Source: Xenococcaceae cyanobacterium MO_188.B29 (lineage in GTDB: Bacteria; Cyanobacteriota; Cyanobacteriia; Cyanobacteriales; Xenococcaceae). Taken from it: 33,568 nucleotides of DNA. The notes beneath the pieces are model-generated. The model ran no database searches and was not told where the DNA came from. It saw only the letters and a list, made by a program, of their open reading frames with translations. The DNA lies in the NCBI GenBank assembly GCA_030065155.1, contig JASJDI010000037.1, positions 1 to 33,568 on the forward strand, given 5' to 3'. Both the position numbers and the translations under genes were made by a program. This document shows positions 24,889 to 32,159 of this stretch, piece by piece (position 1 is the stretch's first letter; every line of letters starts with the position of its first letter).

Positions 24889-26652
24889 ATGAAATTTTCG
24901 TCAAATATAATCTTAATTATTTTAAGTATTTTTGTCTCTGGGCAAACAGCTTTAGCTATTAAGCCTATCCGTGAAATTAACCAGACAAATCAATCTCAGC
25001 AAAATAATTTGTTGCTAACAAAAGAAACTATAGAATCAGCAGAAGAATCAAGTAATAATCAAAAAGATCGAGGACAAACAGAAGAAAATGAATCTCAAGC
25101 TGAAGTAGAAGCAGAAATAGAAACAACAGAATCAAAAAAGAAACTTACTCCCGAAGAAATTGCTCGTCACAATAAATTTACTGAAGCAGATAAACTCTAT
25201 TTGGCAGGAGATAAAATTGCAGCAGCCCAAATTTATCGGCAATTAAAAAAACCTTGGTCAATAGAAAAAAACAAAAATACTGAAGAAAATAAACCTCAAG
25301 CAATTTACAATCCTCAACAATTATCCCCAGGAGGAAAAGTATATTGGCGGATACATCAAGAAGGATTAAAACAGCAACTAGAAAGCAAAATATTTACCCC
25401 AATAGAATTACTAGTAAAAGAATATCCAGAATTTATTCCTGGTCATATAAGTTATGCTGAAGTTCTTGAAAGCTACGAACGTCCAGAAGAAGCATTACAA
25501 GTTCTAGAAAAAGCAGTTGCTCTGTATCCCAATGAGCCAAAATTACTAACCGCTAAAATTGAAGCAGATGTAAAGGAAGAAAGATGGCTAGATGCTTCTG
25601 TTACTGCTCGTCAGTTTGCTTTGCTTAATCCTAAGCATACTGAAGCAGAAAAATTTACTCAACTAGCAGATGAATATCTAGAAGAATATAAAGATCATTT
25701 ACGCTCCCAATTAACTTTCAATGCCATAGGTAGTGTTATTACTGGTGCTGTTGGTTTTGCTCTAACTGGTAATTTATTTGGTCCTATTTCGGCGATCGAA
25801 ACAACGATAATGTTGATGCGGGGAGAATCTGCTATTGGGGAAAGTGTAGCGAAAAAAGCACAAAAGAGACTACCGATGGTAGAAGACGAAGAAGTTCTCC
25901 AATACGTTCGTGACGTAGGCAAAAAGATTACTGATGTAGCCGGAAGAGATGATTTTGAGTACGAATTTCACGTCATTATGGACGATCAACTAAATGCTTT
26001 TGCTTTGCCTGGAGGAAAAGTCTTTGTCAATGCAGGAGCTATTATGAATATGAACTCAGAAGCAGAATTAGCTGGTTTATTAGCTCACGAAGTCTCTCAC
26101 GCTGCACTATCTCATGGTTTTCAGCTTGTAGCCAGAGGCAATTTTACTACTAGTGTAGTTCAATACATTCCTTATGTTGGTAGCGCAGCAGCTAATCTGA
26201 TTGTTCTTGACTACAGTCGAGATATGGAAAGACAAGCAGATTTGTATGGTACAAAAATTTTGGTTAGTGCTGGTTATGCAGCCGATGGAGTGCGTAACTT
26301 AATGGTTACATTAGATGAAATAGCTAAAGAAGACGATCGACCTATTCCCCCTGCTTGGTTATCTACTCACCCAGAAACCAAAGAACGTATTAGCTATATA
26401 GAAAAACTAATTGTCGAAAATAAACTCGATCGCTATGCCTACGAAGGCGTACATAGACACAGCCAAATTAAGGAAAAAGTAGAAAAGCTGTGGGAAGAGT
26501 ACAAGGAAACCGATGAGTACAAAGAAAGATATGGAGATAGGGAGGATGAGGAAAAGCGAGCAGAGGAGGCAGAGGGAGTAGAGGAAGCAGAGGAGGCAGA
26601 GGGAGCAGAGGGAGCAGAGGAAGCAGAGGAAGCAGAGGAGGCAGAGGAGTAA
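24889..26652 (+). CDS. Secreted or membrane-associated M48-family metalloprotease with TPR-like region
   Basis: This 587-residue protein begins with a signal peptide (KFSSNIILIILSIFVSGQTALA). A charged linker and a TPR-like helical region (about 90-270, with YPEFIPGHISYAEVLESYER) follow, as in BepA-type proteases. The zinc site is HEVSH (400-404), with the downstream acidic ligand in SRDMERQADLYG. The protease should act in the periplasm or at the thylakoid lumen or outer-membrane quality-control stage; this is by family. The C-terminal 30 residues are (AE[EG])n encoded by a 9-bp minisatellite that ends exactly at the stop codon, so its length may vary between strains. The gene is convergent with the coiled-coil gene, 28 bases apart. 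Confidence 0.9.
   Translation: MKFSSNIILIILSIFVSGQTALAIKPIREINQTNQSQQNNLLLTKETIESAEESSNNQKDRGQTEENESQAEVEAEIETTESKKKLTPEEIARHNKFTEADKLYLAGDKIAAAQIYRQLKKPWSIEKNKNTEENKPQAIYNPQQLSPGGKVYWRIHQEGLKQQLESKIFTPIELLVKEYPEFIPGHISYAEVLESYERPEEALQVLEKAVALYPNEPKLLTAKIEADVKEERWLDASVTARQFALLNPKHTEAEKFTQLADEYLEEYKDHLRSQLTFNAIGSVITGAVGFALTGNLFGPISAIETTIMLMRGESAIGESVAKKAQKRLPMVEDEEVLQYVRDVGKKITDVAGRDDFEYEFHVIMDDQLNAFALPGGKVFVNAGAIMNMNSEAELAGLLAHEVSHAALSHGFQLVARGNFTTSVVQYIPYVGSAAANLIVLDYSRDMERQADLYGTKILVSAGYAADGVRNLMVTLDEIAKEDDRPIPPAWLSTHPETKERISYIEKLIVENKLDRYAYEGVHRHSQIKEKVEKLWEEYKETDEYKERYGDREDEEKRAEEAEGVEEAEEAEGAEGAEEAEEAEEAEE
26560..26649 (+). repeat. Ten tandem 9-bp units (GCAGAGGAG type) encoding an (AEE/AEG) tail
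   Basis: Ten in-frame 9-base units follow each other exactly to the TAA: GCAGAGGAG, GCAGAGGGA, GTAGAGGAA and variants. They encode Ala-Glu-Glu/Gly triplets. The same unit family occurs in reverse orientation in the intergenic stretch near 22352-22388. Confidence 0.9.
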
Positions 26653-26680
26653 TTAGCTTATTTCTCCTCAATTGAATTTT

Positions 26681-28363
26681 CTAGAGCAAATTTGGTAAGT
26701 AACTGGTAGCAAGTAAAGCTGTTGCCATAGTTAGCAAAAATGATAAAAGTATAATTGCCCAATTGCGATATTTACTGGTTTGAGCTTGTTGAAGAGCTAA
26801 TGATGCTTTTTCTGTTAATTGTTGATTTAATTGTTCAATTAGCTCTTTTTGTTCTGTATCTTTTTCATCTAAAGACTGTACTTTACTTATTTGCTCTGCT
26901 TTTTGCTGTTCTAAGTTACTAATTTGTGCTTCTTTTTTAGTTAGTTGTTTTTCTAGATCTTGATTTTTTTTGGTTTGTTGATTAAGTTCAGTTTGACTCT
27001 GTGTTAATTGTTTTTCTAAATCACTAACTTGTGATTCTAGAGATTGATTAGTCTCTTGTTGTTGGGATAGTTGCTGATTGCTTTGCTCTAATTGGGTTTG
27101 TAACTCAGTGACTTGGGACTCTAAAGCTTGATTAGTTTCTTCTTGTTGGGATAGTTGCTGATTAGTTTGTTCTAATTGGCTTTGTAACTCCCTAACTTGT
27201 GATTCTAGAGATTGATTAGTTTCTTGTTGTTGAGATAGTTGTTGATTAGTTTGTTCTAATTGGCTTTGTAACTCCCTAACTTGTGATTCTAGAGATTGAT
27301 TAGTTTCTTGTTGTTGGGATAATTGTTGATTACTTTGTTCTAACTGAGATTGTAAATCAGTGACTTGGGATTCTAAATCCTGAGTACGATCGCTTTGTTG
27401 AGATAATTGAGTTTGCAGGTTTTGATTAGTCTCTTGTTGTTGAGATAGTTGTTGATTGCTTTGTTCTAACTGAGATTGTAAATCAGTGACTTGGGACTCT
27501 AAATCCTGAGTGCGATCGCTTTGTTGAGATAATTGAGTTTGCAGGTTTTGATTAGTTTCTGATTGTTGAGATAGTTGCTGATTAGTTTGTTCTAACTGAG
27601 ATTGTAAATCAGTGACTTGGGATTCTAAATCCTGAGTACGATCGCTTTGCTGAGATAATTGAGTTTGCAGGCTTTGATTAGTCTCTTCTTGTTGAGATAG
27701 CTGTTGATTAGTTTGTTCTAACTGAGATTGTAAATCAGTGACTTGGGATTCTAAATCCTGAGCGCGATCGCTTTGCTGAGATAATTGAGTTTGCAGGCTT
27801 TGATTAGTCTCTTGTTGTTGAGATAGCTGTTGATTGCTTTGTTCTAATTGGCTTTGTAAATCAGTTACTTGCTGTTTAATCGATGTTTCTTCATTACTTT
27901 TTTGTTCTAATTGATTTTCCAGCTTTTCAATTAAAACTTTTTGCTCTTTAACTTTTTCTTCTGAAGCTTTTCTGTTTTGTATTTCCTTCTCTTGATTTGA
28001 TTTAATTTGATTTTGTAGTTGTTTAATTAAGTTCTCTTGTTCTTCCAACTGCTTTTGCAAAACAGTATTTGTTTCTGCTTCTTTAACAACTTCTTGTTGT
28101 ACTTTTTCTCCCAAATCAGATTGCTTAGTTACTTCTTGATTAGTATCTTTAGATTCAACTTGAGTTGTAGTCACTGAAGAATTTACTTTTTCTTCTGAAC
28201 CTACTGGATCGCTGCGATCGCTATCAATATCTTCATTAGTTTTAGAAGTAGAAGAACTTGTTTCCTTAATTTCATTACTAGATATACTAGATGGGGAAGG
28301 TTTAGCTACAGAAGATTTACTTCTAGTAGATCTAGTTGATGGTTTACGTTTTTTTCTTGCCAT
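26681..28363 (-). CDS. Tail-anchored coiled-coil protein with 42- and 28-residue repeats
   Basis: This 560-residue protein has a basic Ser/Thr-rich start (ARKKRKPSTRSTRSKSSVAK), an acidic linker, and coiled coil from about residue 85 to 530. The middle is repetitive: four units of 42 residues (165-332, for example QVTDLQSQLEQSNQQLSQQQ then ETNQSLQTQLSQQSDRTQDLES) and five of 28 residues (333-472, with QVRELQSQLEQTNQQLSQQ). Both lengths are whole numbers of heptads. A single C-terminal membrane helix (about 534-554, WAIILLSFLLTMATALLATS) has only a few residues after it, so this is a tail-anchored topology with the coil on the cytosolic side. No homologue with known role is recognised. A scaffold or spacer role is inference only. 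Confidence 0.8.
   Translation of the reverse strand: MARKKRKPSTRSTRSKSSVAKPSPSSISSNEIKETSSSTSKTNEDIDSDRSDPVGSEEKVNSSVTTTQVESKDTNQEVTKQSDLGEKVQQEVVKEAETNTVLQKQLEEQENLIKQLQNQIKSNQEKEIQNRKASEEKVKEQKVLIEKLENQLEQKSNEETSIKQQVTDLQSQLEQSNQQLSQQQETNQSLQTQLSQQSDRAQDLESQVTDLQSQLEQTNQQLSQQEETNQSLQTQLSQQSDRTQDLESQVTDLQSQLEQTNQQLSQQSETNQNLQTQLSQQSDRTQDLESQVTDLQSQLEQSNQQLSQQQETNQNLQTQLSQQSDRTQDLESQVTDLQSQLEQSNQQLSQQQETNQSLESQVRELQSQLEQTNQQLSQQQETNQSLESQVRELQSQLEQTNQQLSQQEETNQALESQVTELQTQLEQSNQQLSQQQETNQSLESQVSDLEKQLTQSQTELNQQTKKNQDLEKQLTKKEAQISNLEQQKAEQISKVQSLDEKDTEQKELIEQLNQQLTEKASLALQQAQTSKYRNWAIILLSFLLTMATALLATSYLPNLL
26948..27871 (-). repeat. Tandem 126-bp and 84-bp repeats within the coiled-coil gene
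   Basis: Four 126-base units followed by 84-base units share the same 5' part. The 84-base unit looks like the 126-base unit minus its LQTQLSQQSDRTQD segment, so one arose from the other by loss or gain of 14 residues (two heptads). Near-identical DNA suggests recent expansion and possible copy-number variation. Confidence 0.85.
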
Positions 28364-28726
28364 CTTAATTTAACTCCTATATTGAGTGAAAAATTGTTTG
28401 TTATCAATAAACTGCCAATGTGTTTGAATTTCATCTGATTAATTTAGAAAATAAGTAGTTGAGCCCTCTTCTTGCTTTCGTATTAATCACAATTTTCAAT
28501 CATGCCTAATAATAGTAGATTTAATGTACTCTATCAGTGAATACATGGTAGTAGATTAACTTTTATATACAAACTTTAAGATAGGGATTTAATACTTCTT
28601 CATCCCTTGTGGTTATTAGTTATTGGTTATTGGTCATCAGTTGATAGTTATAGCAATCAGGAATCATACCTGAGTACATACAAAGGACACAATACCTCTC
28701 AATCCTAAAATAACAATTTTCCCTAG
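28364..28726. other. 363-base intergenic region without a gene
   Basis: No convincing frame is seen. It contains AT-rich sequence, degenerate tandem GTTATTGGTTATTGG-type runs near 28611-28635, and a small hairpin TCAGG (28657-28661) with CCTGA (28669-28673). It probably contains the promoter of the coiled-coil gene, which starts at 28363. Confidence 0.6.
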
Positions 28727-29785
28727 CTAGAACTTATTTACTAATTTTACGCGATCGTGAGGTTCAAGAAGATTATTTAAATCAGGTCCCAAGGGAATTA
28801 TACCGCCAGGATTAAGGGGGAAAAGATTGCCATAATAATCTTGCTTAACACTTTCTAGGTCACAAGTATTGGCAACACCTGGTAACTGATATAAATCTCG
28901 TAGATATGCTCCTAGGTTAGAATAATCTTGAATTCGACGACGGTTACACTTAAATAGACTGTAATAGACAATATCGAAGCGAAACAAAGTAGTAAACAGA
29001 CGCACATCTGCCAAGGTTACTTTATCTCCGCATAAGTATCTTTGAGTTTCTAGTACTCGATCGATTTCATCTAGAGTAGCGAAAAGTTCAGTACAGGCTT
29101 CCTCATAAGCTGCTTGAGTTTGAGCAAAACCGCAACGGTAAACGCCATTATTCACAGTAGTATAAATTTTGTCATTCCAAAGATCGATTTGCTGTTTTAA
29201 TTCTTCAGGATATAAATCAAGATGGGGATTTGTCGCAAATTCATTAAACTGAGAGTTAAGCATGACAATAATCTCGGCACTCTCATTATTCACAATTGTT
29301 TTAGTTTGACTATCCCATAAAACAGGAACTGTAGAGCGTCCATTGTATCCTGGTTTGGCTAATTGATAGAGTTCTGGTAGAGTACGACAGTTTTCTTCTG
29401 GAGAGTCAAAAACCCAGATACCCTCATCCCCGGAAGGGGCTACAGTTGATACTGAAATAACATCTTCTAATCCCTTTAGTGTCCGTACTACTAAAGTGCG
29501 ATGCGCCCAAGGACATCCTAACCCGACAAAAAGATGATAACGTCCTGAAGCGGGTGGATAAGGGTTATCTTTCTCTGTGCCGACAAAGCTTCTAAACTGA
29601 CTAGTTGGGCGAATATATGCTCCTGAAGCATTTTTAGGCGCAAGCTTGGACATCATTATTTTCCACTGGGTTGTCCAAACAAATTTGCCTAGTCTAATAA
29701 TAAATGAAGCAGGAAGAGATTTACCTTTACTTTTGTTTGTGGAAGTATTTTCTGCTTGGGAAGGTTCAGAAGAAGATGAGGACAT
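28727..29785 (-). CDS. Glutathione S-transferase of the glutathionyl-hydroquinone reductase type (YqjG/ECM4-like)
   Basis: This 352-residue protein has the length and motifs of the Xi-class GSTs, which use glutathione to reduce glutathionyl-hydroquinones. The thioredoxin-like domain carries the catalytic Cys91 in GLGCPWAHRTLVV. The C-terminal helical domain has NNGVYRCGFAQTQAAYEEA and GDKVTLADVRLFTTLFRFD. The Ser-rich first 20 residues are not part of the domain. It is divergent from the small gene at 29981. A role in detoxifying oxidised quinones is inferred from the family. Confidence 0.9.
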   Translation of the reverse strand: MSSSSSEPSQAENTSTNKSKGKSLPASFIIRLGKFVWTTQWKIMMSKLAPKNASGAYIRPTSQFRSFVGTEKDNPYPPASGRYHLFVGLGCPWAHRTLVVRTLKGLEDVISVSTVAPSGDEGIWVFDSPEENCRTLPELYQLAKPGYNGRSTVPVLWDSQTKTIVNNESAEIIVMLNSQFNEFATNPHLDLYPEELKQQIDLWNDKIYTTVNNGVYRCGFAQTQAAYEEACTELFATLDEIDRVLETQRYLCGDKVTLADVRLFTTLFRFDIVYYSLFKCNRRRIQDYSNLGAYLRDLYQLPGVANTCDLESVKQDYYGNLFPLNPGGIIPLGPDLNNLLEPHDRVKLVNKF

Positions 29786-29980
29786 AAAATAAATTCCATG
29801 ATCTCTATTTTCTCAAAAGTATAATACTTTCATACTTAAATAAATAAAACTTAATTGTCTGATTGAATTTACTAATTAACAGTCCCCTTGCATAAAAAAG
29901 ATAAAAACTAGATAATCAGTGTAAATACTTAGGTATAAATTACTAGTTTTAAATCATTATTTTAATAGCGAGAAGGAAAA

Positions 29981-30220
29981 GTGCAACAATTAATCGTCGA
30001 TCAAGCTCAAACTTTAGGCTTCAATGTTTATCAAAATGCTTTTGGGCAATGGGTCATTAGAGGAATGATTGACAGAAAGATGTGGGTACTACATGAACAT
30101 AGACAAAATTCATGGTTGGTAACATTTGGTGAGTTTTCACCCATGTCGCTATGTGCTGAAAAAACTTTAGAAGCATTAACTCTGTTAACCAAGCATACTA
30201 ATAAACAAAGTTTCAGTTAG
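29981..30220 (+). CDS. Small 79-residue protein of unknown function
   Basis: It initiates at GTG with a purine-rich AGAAGGA (29971-29977) four bases away. The sequence QQLIVDQAQTLGFNVYQNAF then GQWVIRGMIDRKMWVLHEHR looks like a compact alpha/beta protein with several Trp and His residues, and NSWLVTFGEFSPMSLCAEKT near the end. There are no membrane helices. I do not recognise the family. Good ribosome-binding site and codon use support a real gene. Confidence 0.6.
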   Translation: MQQLIVDQAQTLGFNVYQNAFGQWVIRGMIDRKMWVLHEHRQNSWLVTFGEFSPMSLCAEKTLEALTLLTKHTNKQSFS

Positions 30221-30292
30221 TCGCCAAAAATACATAATCAACCTACCAGAATAAATAGCCATAGGCTGCTGTATCTTAAAAACAGTGGACAT

Positions 30293-30413
30293 CCCAAGGG
30301 AAAGTCATCAGTTGTTGACTACTATGACTTTATGAATGCATGGCAGGATTAGGACTATTTCGTTACGATCTCAGATAATCCTTGTACCTAAGTGCCTGCC
30401 AGGAACATTTTTT
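30293..30413 (+). ncRNA. Candidate structured RNA or leader with terminator, upstream of the second GST
   Basis: The 236-base intergenic stretch holds two strong inverted repeats. AAAGTCAT (30301-30308) pairs perfectly with ATGACTTT (30324-30331), with AGT/ACT continuing inside the loop. TGGCAGG (30341-30347) pairs with CCTGCCA (30395-30401), and GGATTA (30346-30351) pairs alternatively with TAATCC (30376-30381). A run of six T starts at 30408. This is compatible with a small RNA ending in a Rho-independent terminator, or an attenuator leader of the gene at 30457. No known RNA family is recognised. Confidence 0.4.
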
Positions 30414-30456
30414 GATTTTTGATTTAAAGTATTAGAAATCCGAGAAGAATCATAGT

Positions 30457-31692
30457 ATGCTGACTCAAGAAACAACAGCTAGTTGGGAACATCTGTTAGA
30501 GATCGCCAAAGCTAATACCAATGCTCAATGGATACGTCGATCGGGTCAATCTCCTGCTACTGCACCAATCCCTCTTAGTATCAACAAAATCGATCGCGGG
30601 CAAGAAGTGCCAGTGCTACTCTTCAAAGATACTAATAGTTGGTGTCCTTATTGCGAGAGAGTTATACTTGCTCTGGAAGAAAAAGAGATTCCTTATCAAG
30701 TAGAATTCATCGATCTTCGTTCTAAACCTCAATGGTATTTAGATATAGTTCCGACTGGACTCGTTCCTGCTGCCAAAATTAAAGGAGAATTAATTTATGA
30801 ATCGAAAGATATCCTTTTAGCTTTAGAAGAACAGTTTTCACCTTCTCTTCTTCCTGCCGATGCTACTCTAAATCAATCTGCCATTCAAGCGATCGCTGAT
30901 TGTGAAAGTCCTGGTTTAATTCAAATTGGTTATCGATTTATCTGGGGTAGTAGAGATATTAATGCTAGCGATACTTCAGAAGAGGAATTATTATCTTTAC
31001 AAACAGAATTTGAAGCCAAATTAGAGGGTATCGAACAATTTTTAGCTAAATATCCAGGGGATTATTTTATGGGAGAATTTAGCTTAGTAGATATTATGTA
31101 TGCACCTCATCTAAGTCGGCTAGCTGCCAATGTGCCTGTCTATAGAGGTTATCCAATCCGAGGAAATGAGCGTTTTCCTAATCTCAATCGTTGGTTTGAG
31201 GCGATCGATTCTCGCCCTGCATATAATCGCATTAAGTCGGATGTTACAACTAATAACTTAGTTTTAAGGCGAATTTTTGGCTTAAAACCAGCTATCGATC
31301 GACTTCATCTTGATACAGGAAATCTGTCAACCAACCCTGATGAAATGGAGGCAGCAGCCAAACTAAGTGATAATCATCAAGCAATAATTGGTGATATTTT
31401 TAAAAATTCAGGACTTGAAGTTATTCTCAGCCCAAGAGATCGTGATTTTGCCAACTCGGCGATCGACTTACATTTGCGATTTCTAACAGAATATCTCATG
31501 GTTGATAACAAACAACCTTTAGTTGGGGGTAGAGTAGGCGGAAAAGGTGGCACCGATGCTAAGGTAGCAGCAGTTGGGGCGATCGCTCTGGCATATTTGC
31601 GTAATCGTGCTAGCGCACCTAGAGATATGAGTGCTGGTGCAGCCATAGCCTTTCGATCGGCAATTGATAATATAATGCGATCGCTTTACTAA
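30457..31692 (+). CDS. Glutathione S-transferase family protein with C-terminal extension
   Basis: This 411-residue protein has a thioredoxin-fold GST N-domain containing the redox motif CPYC (Cys63, Cys66) in DTNSWCPYCERV and the cis-Pro region VPTGLVPAAKI. A GST C-domain follows, with FLAKYPGDYFMGEFSLVDIM at about 195-215. About 130 extra C-terminal residues (from FGLKPAIDRLHLDTG) include a Gly-rich VGGRVGGKGGTDAKVAAVGA. This longer form occurs in cyanobacteria and plants. The CPYC motif suggests glutaredoxin-like or dehydroascorbate-reductase-like chemistry rather than classical conjugation; substrate unknown. The MSMEG_0570-family gene starts 33 bases downstream and is probably in the same operon. 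Confidence 0.87.
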   Translation: MLTQETTASWEHLLEIAKANTNAQWIRRSGQSPATAPIPLSINKIDRGQEVPVLLFKDTNSWCPYCERVILALEEKEIPYQVEFIDLRSKPQWYLDIVPTGLVPAAKIKGELIYESKDILLALEEQFSPSLLPADATLNQSAIQAIADCESPGLIQIGYRFIWGSRDINASDTSEEELLSLQTEFEAKLEGIEQFLAKYPGDYFMGEFSLVDIMYAPHLSRLAANVPVYRGYPIRGNERFPNLNRWFEAIDSRPAYNRIKSDVTTNNLVLRRIFGLKPAIDRLHLDTGNLSTNPDEMEAAAKLSDNHQAIIGDIFKNSGLEVILSPRDRDFANSAIDLHLRFLTEYLMVDNKQPLVGGRVGGKGGTDAKVAAVGAIALAYLRNRASAPRDMSAGAAIAFRSAIDNIMRSLY

Positions 31693-31725
31693 TCAAGAAT
31701 TTCTGATTTTATCTTTCCTCAAACT

Positions 31726-32016
31726 ATGCCTGAAATTAACTTTCAAATCCAATGGCCTGACGGGACAGAAGAAACTTGTTATTCTCCTTCTCTAGTAGTC
31801 AAAAAATACTTTACACCAGGGGAAGAATATAAATTGACAGAGTTTGTCGATCTATCCCGTACTGCTTTAAATATTGCTAGCGATCGTGTTAAAGCAGCCT
31901 ATGGGTTTGCTTGCTCTAAAGCTTTAGGACAACTACAACAGATAGAATCTAAGGCATCTGAATATAAAGAGCTAGAAGATCCTAAAGTTCGTTTTGTCGA
32001 TTTTGTTGATATTTAA
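31726..32016 (+). CDS. MSMEG_0570-family nitrogen-starvation response protein
   Basis: This 96-residue protein matches the MSMEG_0570 family: MPEINFQIQWPDGTEETCYS, PSLVVKKYFTPGEEYKL, EFVDLSRTALNIASDRVKAA and YGFACSKALGQLQ are the family phrases. Members often belong to the Nit1C-type gene cluster (nitrilase, radical SAM, GNAT, AIR synthase, flavoprotein) induced by nitrogen limitation. None of those partners is in the window, so here the gene looks like an orphan tied to a GST. No catalytic function is known. Confidence 0.88.
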   Translation: MPEINFQIQWPDGTEETCYSPSLVVKKYFTPGEEYKLTEFVDLSRTALNIASDRVKAAYGFACSKALGQLQQIESKASEYKELEDPKVRFVDFVDI

Positions 32017-32061
32017 TTAGATCTTTGGCATTAGTCCAGAAACTATTGGTTGATTCAAGTA

Positions 32062-32075
32062 GTTAGTAGTTAGTA
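32062..32075. repeat. Two units of heptamer GTTAGTA
   Basis: Two tandem GTTAGTA units lie in the gap between the MSMEG_0570-family gene and the gamma-glutamyltransferase. They match the heptamer at 19301-19321. Confidence 0.6.
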
Positions 32076-32104
32076 ATTTTGATTTAAAATTGACTTTGAC
32101 CAAA

Positions 32105-32151
32105 CATTGAACATTGGTAGATGATAAATGTTCAATGCTAAATGTTCAATG
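32105..32151. repeat. 11-base inverted repeat plus direct copy upstream of ggt
   Basis: CATTGAACATT (32105-32115) is the exact reverse complement of AATGTTCAATG (32127-32137), with an 11-base loop. AATGTTCAATG recurs at 32141-32151, ending eight bases before the ggt ATG. The right copy could form an alternative hairpin. It may be an operator, a leader hairpin covering the start, or a dispersed repeat. Confidence 0.75.
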
Positions 32152-32159
32152 AAATATCT

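Noticed and set aside
26468-26671. 67-residue Leu/Pro-rich minus-strand frame
   Set aside because: It is the reverse reading of the 9-bp minisatellite and not a gene.
26948-27871. CRISPR array
   Set aside because: The repeats are contiguous, in frame, 84 or 126 bases long and encode heptads; there are no spacers.
30293-30413. 6S RNA, Yfr or glutamine riboswitch
   Set aside because: None of the sequence motifs I know for these families is present, so only a generic structured-RNA call is made.
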